Source of the DNA: JAWXTP01 sp044433415
Lineage (GTDB): Bacteria; Bacteroidota; Bacteroidia; Bacteroidales; Rikenellaceae
Direction: 5' to 3'
Assembly: GCA_044433415.1 (NCBI GenBank)
Contig: JAWXTP010000101.1
Location: forward strand, 1 to 10,720
Length of the DNA stretch: 10,720 bases
The notes under the pieces are model-generated. The model ran no database searches. It saw only the letters and a program-made list of their open reading frames with translations, and was not told the DNA's origin. The position numbers and the translations under genes are program-made. This document shows, one piece after another, positions 8,137 through 10,720 of the stretch (positions within the stretch are counted from its first letter, which is position 1; every line of letters begins with the position of its first letter).

Positions 8137-8198
8137 AAATTTTGCAATTACCCCCATTTTGGCTCGAAAGTGCTAAAATGGGGGTAATTGCAAAATTT
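8137..8198. terminator. Hairpin 5 of cluster, perfect 24-bp stem between convergent genes
   Basis: Arms 8137-8160 and 8175-8198 are exact reverse complements of 24 bases, containing CCCCC/GGGGG, around a 14-base loop that can extend the stem with GGC/GCT. The outer arms are A/T-rich in both directions. Its place between the plus-strand methyltransferase gene and the minus-strand regulator gene fits a bidirectional terminator. From here to 8291 I see only a 6-bp repeat, TAGGGA (8239-8244) and TCCCTA (8248-8253). Confidence 0.6.
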
Positions 8199-8291
8199 TA
8201 AAGTCTATAAGTGATTGTAGATAAGTATATATACCTTTTAGGGACATTCCCTAGTAATGCGACTGTGGTTTTAGGTTTTATTACCCTCCAC

Positions 8292-8978
8292 TTACCTTAA
8301 CTTTAACATATAACCTCTTTTTTTATAGCTTATTATTGTGGCAAAATCATTGTTCGTAAGATACTTTCGTATGCTAGTAATTGTATTGTAAATCACTTGA
8401 TTATCAGTAATGTTTATATGTTGTGATATTTGTTCATTTTCAGTAATCTTATTTTTGTTCTTGACAAGTAACAAAAGTACTTCAAATTCTCTTGTTTTAA
8501 GATTGTGTATATCACCTGTTAGGTTATCCCGAAGAGTTTTAGTGTCGGTAAAGAGCTCACAAGTCCCAATAGCTATACTGTTACTGTTACTGTTACTGTT
8601 ATTGTTATTTACTATTGCAAATTTATCAATATAGCTAGAAATTTCAATGATAGAACAAGGTTTTTTTAAGAATACAGCTCCTGTTGTAATTAATGCCTCT
8701 TGAATGTATTTGTCAAAAGGTCTTGCAGAGATAAATATTATAGGTAATTGACTGTATCTGTTTCTAATAGATAGCGACTCACTTATCCCATTTTTATCTC
8801 CAATTTCGACATCTAGTAACAGTATAGAAGGGTTAAATTCCTCTATTGTATTATTGATTCCGATTAATGATGAAAAATGTAAAACGTCATATCCCATGGC
8901 AATAAGCCCATTTAAAACCATATTTCCAAATAATAAATCATCATCTACTACAATAACTTTTATCTTATTTTTCTCCAT
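8292..8978 (-). CDS. OmpR-type response regulator
   Basis: Cytoplasmic transcription regulator of 228 residues. The receiver domain (about 5-120) has the acidic cluster DDD (12-14), phospho-acceptor D56 in LLLDVEIG, S84 in FISAR, and K106 before P107, so it should be phosphorylated by a kinase. The C-terminal winged helix (about 140-227) shows LKTREFEVLLLLV, a divergent recognition region ending IYNTITSIRKYL, and the wing IISYKKRGYMLKL. The linker holds Asn/Ser repeats encoded by a hexanucleotide tandem repeat. I chose ATG at 8978, 1 nt after the kinase stop; a TTG at 8987 would add three residues and overlap the kinase by 8 nt. The pair is plainly co-transcribed and the kinase is its likely partner. 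Target genes are unknown; the divergent hairpin region near 10500 is one place to look. Confidence 0.92.
   Translation of the reverse strand: MEKNKIKVIVVDDDLLFGNMVLNGLIAMGYDVLHFSSLIGINNTIEEFNPSILLLDVEIGDKNGISESLSIRNRYSQLPIIFISARPFDKYIQEALITTGAVFLKKPCSIIEISSYIDKFAIVNNNNSNSNSNSIAIGTCELFTDTKTLRDNLTGDIHNLKTREFEVLLLLVKNKNKITENEQISQHINITDNQVIYNTITSIRKYLTNNDFATIISYKKRGYMLKLR
8577..8606 (-). repeat. Hexanucleotide tandem repeat in the regulator linker
   Basis: Four perfect plus-strand ACTGTT units (8577-8600) and one variant ATTGTT (8601-8606). On the coding strand they encode alternating Asn-Ser between the receiver and DNA-binding domains. The unit is a multiple of three, so copy-number change would alter linker length by two residues without breaking the frame. 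Confidence 0.85.
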
Positions 8979-8979
8979 A

Positions 8980-10352
8980 TTATTCAATATTTAACGTTGC
9001 TCTAAAGTGGCTACCTACTCCCAAACAACTAGAAATTAAAATTAAATTACCACCATGTAATTTTGCTAGAATACGTGAATAATTCAAGCCTATACCTGTG
9101 CCATTTTTATATTTCTCGTCCACTCTAAAATATTGTTCAAATATACTTTTGTGGTTTTTAGAGCCAATACCTAAACCATTATCTTTTACATCCATAACCA
9201 AGGTATTTTCACCTTTTAAACAAATGTTAATATCAATTATAACCTCATCATTAGAATACTTAAGACTGTTTTCTAATAAATTTGCTAAGATAGACTCAAT
9301 AAACATTAAGTCTAAGTTTACCTCTCTTTCCACTAAGTTGGTAAGATTAATACTTGACTTTTTATTGGTATAGCGATAGCAAAGAGCCAATTTGATATTG
9401 GTTAACCTCTCGTTTAACATATCAGGGTTGATATTTACTTTATTAGCTCTTAATTCCACCTCTTTGCTTCGTGTGGCAACCAAAAGAGATTCTAATTTGT
9501 TTGATAAATATCTAATAGAAATATTCGTTTTGTATATAATATCCTTTGCGTATTCTTCTTTTATCAAAGGGTTTACTATTTCTAAAGCTAACACCATATT
9601 TGAAACAGGCAACCTTAAGTCATGTATAACACCATTGATATTAGCTTCTTTAGCCTTTAGATTATGTTCAAGACTACGTAATTTCACTAATAAATATAAC
9701 AACGCACAGATAGTTAATAGTAATATCAATAACGATAAAGTCACTGAAAAAATAGATATTTTAAAGAATGAAGTAAGAGGAATATTTATCTCTGTTTTCA
9801 GATTTTGAGTTTTATTAACACCTATGATTTTTGTATCTAAGCAAATGTTATATTTCGTATCGTTATTTTCTTGAGAACAACTAATCACATTACCTAAGCT
9901 ATCAAGGTTTGTTATTCTATACTCATAGTCCCTATCTATTAATCTTCTATAGATAGTATCGAGAGCAATAACATCTACATAAATACCTTTGTTAAACAAT
10001 ATATCTTGTTGAATTTGTTTCGCTAGGTCACTTTCTGATCTTAATACACCTTCGGATATGAGTTGATTAATGTTATAAGATGTATAACTCGTTTTTGGTA
10101 AGTTGTTTAAGCTGTCCTTGACGTGCTGCGGTAACTGGCTGTACGGCACTGTAGGTGTTGCTTTATATTTCACATTTTTTTTATCTTTAACACCTCTAAG
10201 ATGATGTTCTAAATCAATAGCAGAAAAAAACTATTATCTAAACTGTGTTTTTCGTTAGTGATAAAATTATTATAACTACTATGGATAAACATTATCTGTA
10301 ATGTAAGTATTGCTAATACAGATATACTAAAAAAGATATAATTTTTCTTCAT
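8980..10352 (-). CDS. Sensor histidine kinase, frame interrupted at a homopolymer
   Basis: Membrane kinase of a two-component system. The long open frame covers 8980-10173 (397 codons from a GTG), but this lacks the first membrane segment. Upstream, ATG at 10352 opens a second frame whose product begins MKKNYIFFSISVLAILTLQI, a clear signal-anchor segment, and stops at TAG 10211-10209 after 47 codons. Adding one base in the 7-base tract at 10224-10230 joins them into 457 residues: anchor (about 5-24), periplasmic sensor (25-196) with no recognised fold, second membrane segment (about 199-223), H-box HDLRLPVS (H244), N-box LLENSLKY (N362), G1 DNGLGIG (391-397), F-box EQYFR, and G2 GTGIGL (418-423). 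All catalytic motifs are intact. Alternatives for the break are sequence error, phase variation, -1 ribosomal or transcriptional slippage, or a truncated kinase started at the GTG, which would have an unusual topology. The regulator gene follows after 1 nt. Confidence 0.85.
10224..10230 (-). other. Homopolymer slip site (U7 in the kinase mRNA)
   Basis: Seven A on the plus strand give U7 in the transcript. The upstream frame reads AGU UUU UUU, so the tract is a U_UUU_UUU heptamer in the register used by -1 frameshifting. A -1 slip gives AGU UUU UUU UCU GCU and enters the long kinase frame. I see no convincing downstream stimulatory stem. Confidence 0.7.
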
Positions 10353-10372
10353 TCTTTAACTTTTTTTAGAAG

Positions 10373-10387
10373 TTCCCTTAATGGGAA
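10373..10387. repeat. Small inverted repeat in the kinase leader
   Basis: TTCCC and GGGAA flank TTAAT, inside the presumed 5' leader of the kinase mRNA and about 20 nt from its ATG. The stem is only 5 bp; it could be an operator half-site pair or chance. Confidence 0.25.
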
Positions 10388-10415
10388 TTTATGCTGCTAA
10401 TTCATAAATATGCTA

Positions 10416-10423
10416 CAAATGTA
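10416..10423 (-). promoter_or_regulatory. Probable promoter of the two-component operon, -7 box
   Basis: The minus strand reads TACATTTG, an exact TAnnTTTG box. It would start the kinase-regulator transcript near 10409 with a leader of about 57 nt. The -33 position is a T/A-rich stretch without TTTG. The leader contains a TTCCC/GGGAA repeat at about 10373-10387. Confidence 0.5.
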
Positions 10424-10484
10424 ATTTTTTTTTATTAAAATAAAAATTTTTTTCATATATTTTTTTTGCGCAAAATCGCTTTCG

Positions 10485-10492
10485 TATATTTG
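10485..10492 (+). promoter_or_regulatory. Plus-strand promoter, -7 box (upstream)
   Basis: TATATTTG is an exact TAnnTTTG box. A TTTG at 10465-10468 lies 16 nt upstream, shorter than the usual spacing of about 19. The transcript would begin near 10499, directly at the 21-bp hairpin. Confidence 0.45.
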
Positions 10493-10501
10493 TGAAATAT
10501 C

Positions 10502-10563
10502 AATCCTAACCATAATCCTAACGCGATTTTATTATTTTGTTAGGATTATGGTTAGGATTTTTT
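10502..10563 (+). terminator. Perfect 21-bp hairpin with T-run, attenuator-like
   Basis: Arms 10502-10522 and 10539-10559 are exact reverse complements around a 16-base loop, and six T (10558-10563) follow on the plus strand only. Each arm is built of two direct copies of a 9-mer (AATCCTAAC on the left, GTTAGGATT on the right) spaced by three bases. It has the form of an intrinsic terminator, yet no plus-strand gene lies before it; the gene upstream points the other way. Confidence 0.65.
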
Positions 10564-10577
10564 AGAAATTTTTTGTA

Positions 10578-10585
10578 TATATTTG
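10578..10585 (+). promoter_or_regulatory. Plus-strand promoter, -7 box (downstream)
   Basis: A second exact TAnnTTTG box, TATATTTG, would start a transcript near 10592 and give the frame at 10625 a leader of about 33 nt. Its -33 region falls in the right arm of the 21-bp hairpin, so folding or protein binding there could affect it. Confidence 0.45.
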
Positions 10586-10624
10586 TAGGAAACAAATTCA
10601 ATATATCTTGAATTCAACTTGTAA

Positions 10625-10720
10625 ATGCAACTGAGGAATTTGAATGTTGCAGGGAATAGGATAAAATATTTTTTCAGAGAGGAAAGAGAGAAAAAACTCT
10701 CCTTCGCTCTGCTGAATGGA
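10625..10720 (+). CDS. Start of an unidentified gene, cut by the window edge
   Basis: ATG at 10625 opens 32 codons without a stop up to the last base. The peptide begins MQLRNLNVAGNRIKYFFREE and is rich in Lys, Arg and Glu, followed by a short Leu/Phe stretch (LSFALLNG). A TAA directly precedes the ATG in frame, so this is the first possible start. A -7 box sits 40 nt upstream. There is no evident signal peptide. I do not recognise the family, and 32 residues are too few to assign a role. Confidence 0.5.
   Translation, partial: MQLRNLNVAGNRIKYFFREEREKKLSFALLNG

Noticed and set aside
8011..8198. CRISPR array, integron attC sites or retron msr/msd as an explanation for the hairpin cluster
   Set aside because: No regular repeat-spacer pattern, no attC core sites or integrase, and no reverse transcriptase gene in the window.
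8574..8612. Plus-strand 74-codon frame with a poly-leucine stretch
   Set aside because: The leucines are the antisense reading of the hexanucleotide repeat in the response regulator; the frame is a shadow.
9098..9808. Plus-strand frames opposite the histidine kinase
   Set aside because: They mirror the kinase coding frame; the hydrophobic look comes from the antisense of AT-rich codons. All kinase motifs are on the minus strand.

Overview
The window comes from a low-G+C member of the Bacteroidota, most likely order Bacteroidales. The reasons are the Bacteroidota-type leucyl-tRNA synthetase with its insertion in the catalytic half, the M23 peptidase with a GPHLDFR motif, several TAnnTTTG (-7) promoter boxes, and the general lack of strong Shine-Dalgarno sequences. 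Genus and species cannot be told from the sequence alone.

Layout. Positions 1-551 hold no protein gene. They contain a two-hairpin, terminator-ended segment (about 231-304, possibly a short RNA) and the probable leuS promoter and leader. leuS (552-3317) follows and ends in a perfect 16-bp stem terminator. A tight plus-strand cluster then runs from 3409 to 8015: YitT-type membrane protein, membrane-anchored M23 peptidase, YhbP-like split-barrel protein, extended SDR oxidoreductase, and a class I SAM methyltransferase. Gaps run from an 8-nt overlap to 29 nt, so this is probably one operon of envelope and housekeeping genes. Positions 8011-8198, between convergent genes, are almost wholly made of five consecutive inverted repeats. 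From 8292 to 10352 a two-component system lies on the minus strand: sensor histidine kinase first, then an OmpR-type response regulator 1 nt later. Positions 10353-10624 are a divergent control region with three -7 boxes and a perfect 21-bp hairpin. The window ends inside a 32-codon open frame starting at 10625.

The main observation concerns the two-component system. As written, the kinase is split by a 1-nt frame change in a 7-base homopolymer. The upstream frame gives the missing start, first membrane segment and beginning of the sensor domain, and joining the frames yields a complete 457-residue kinase of normal Bacteroidota design. In the mRNA the tract is U_UUU_UUU in exactly the frame needed for a -1 slip. 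The partner regulator carries a perfect hexanucleotide repeat in its interdomain linker. Either this is sequence error plus chance, or the signalling pair is subject to slippage-based variation (DNA, transcription or ribosome). Other candidates for a second look are the hairpin cluster and the two possible short structured transcripts.
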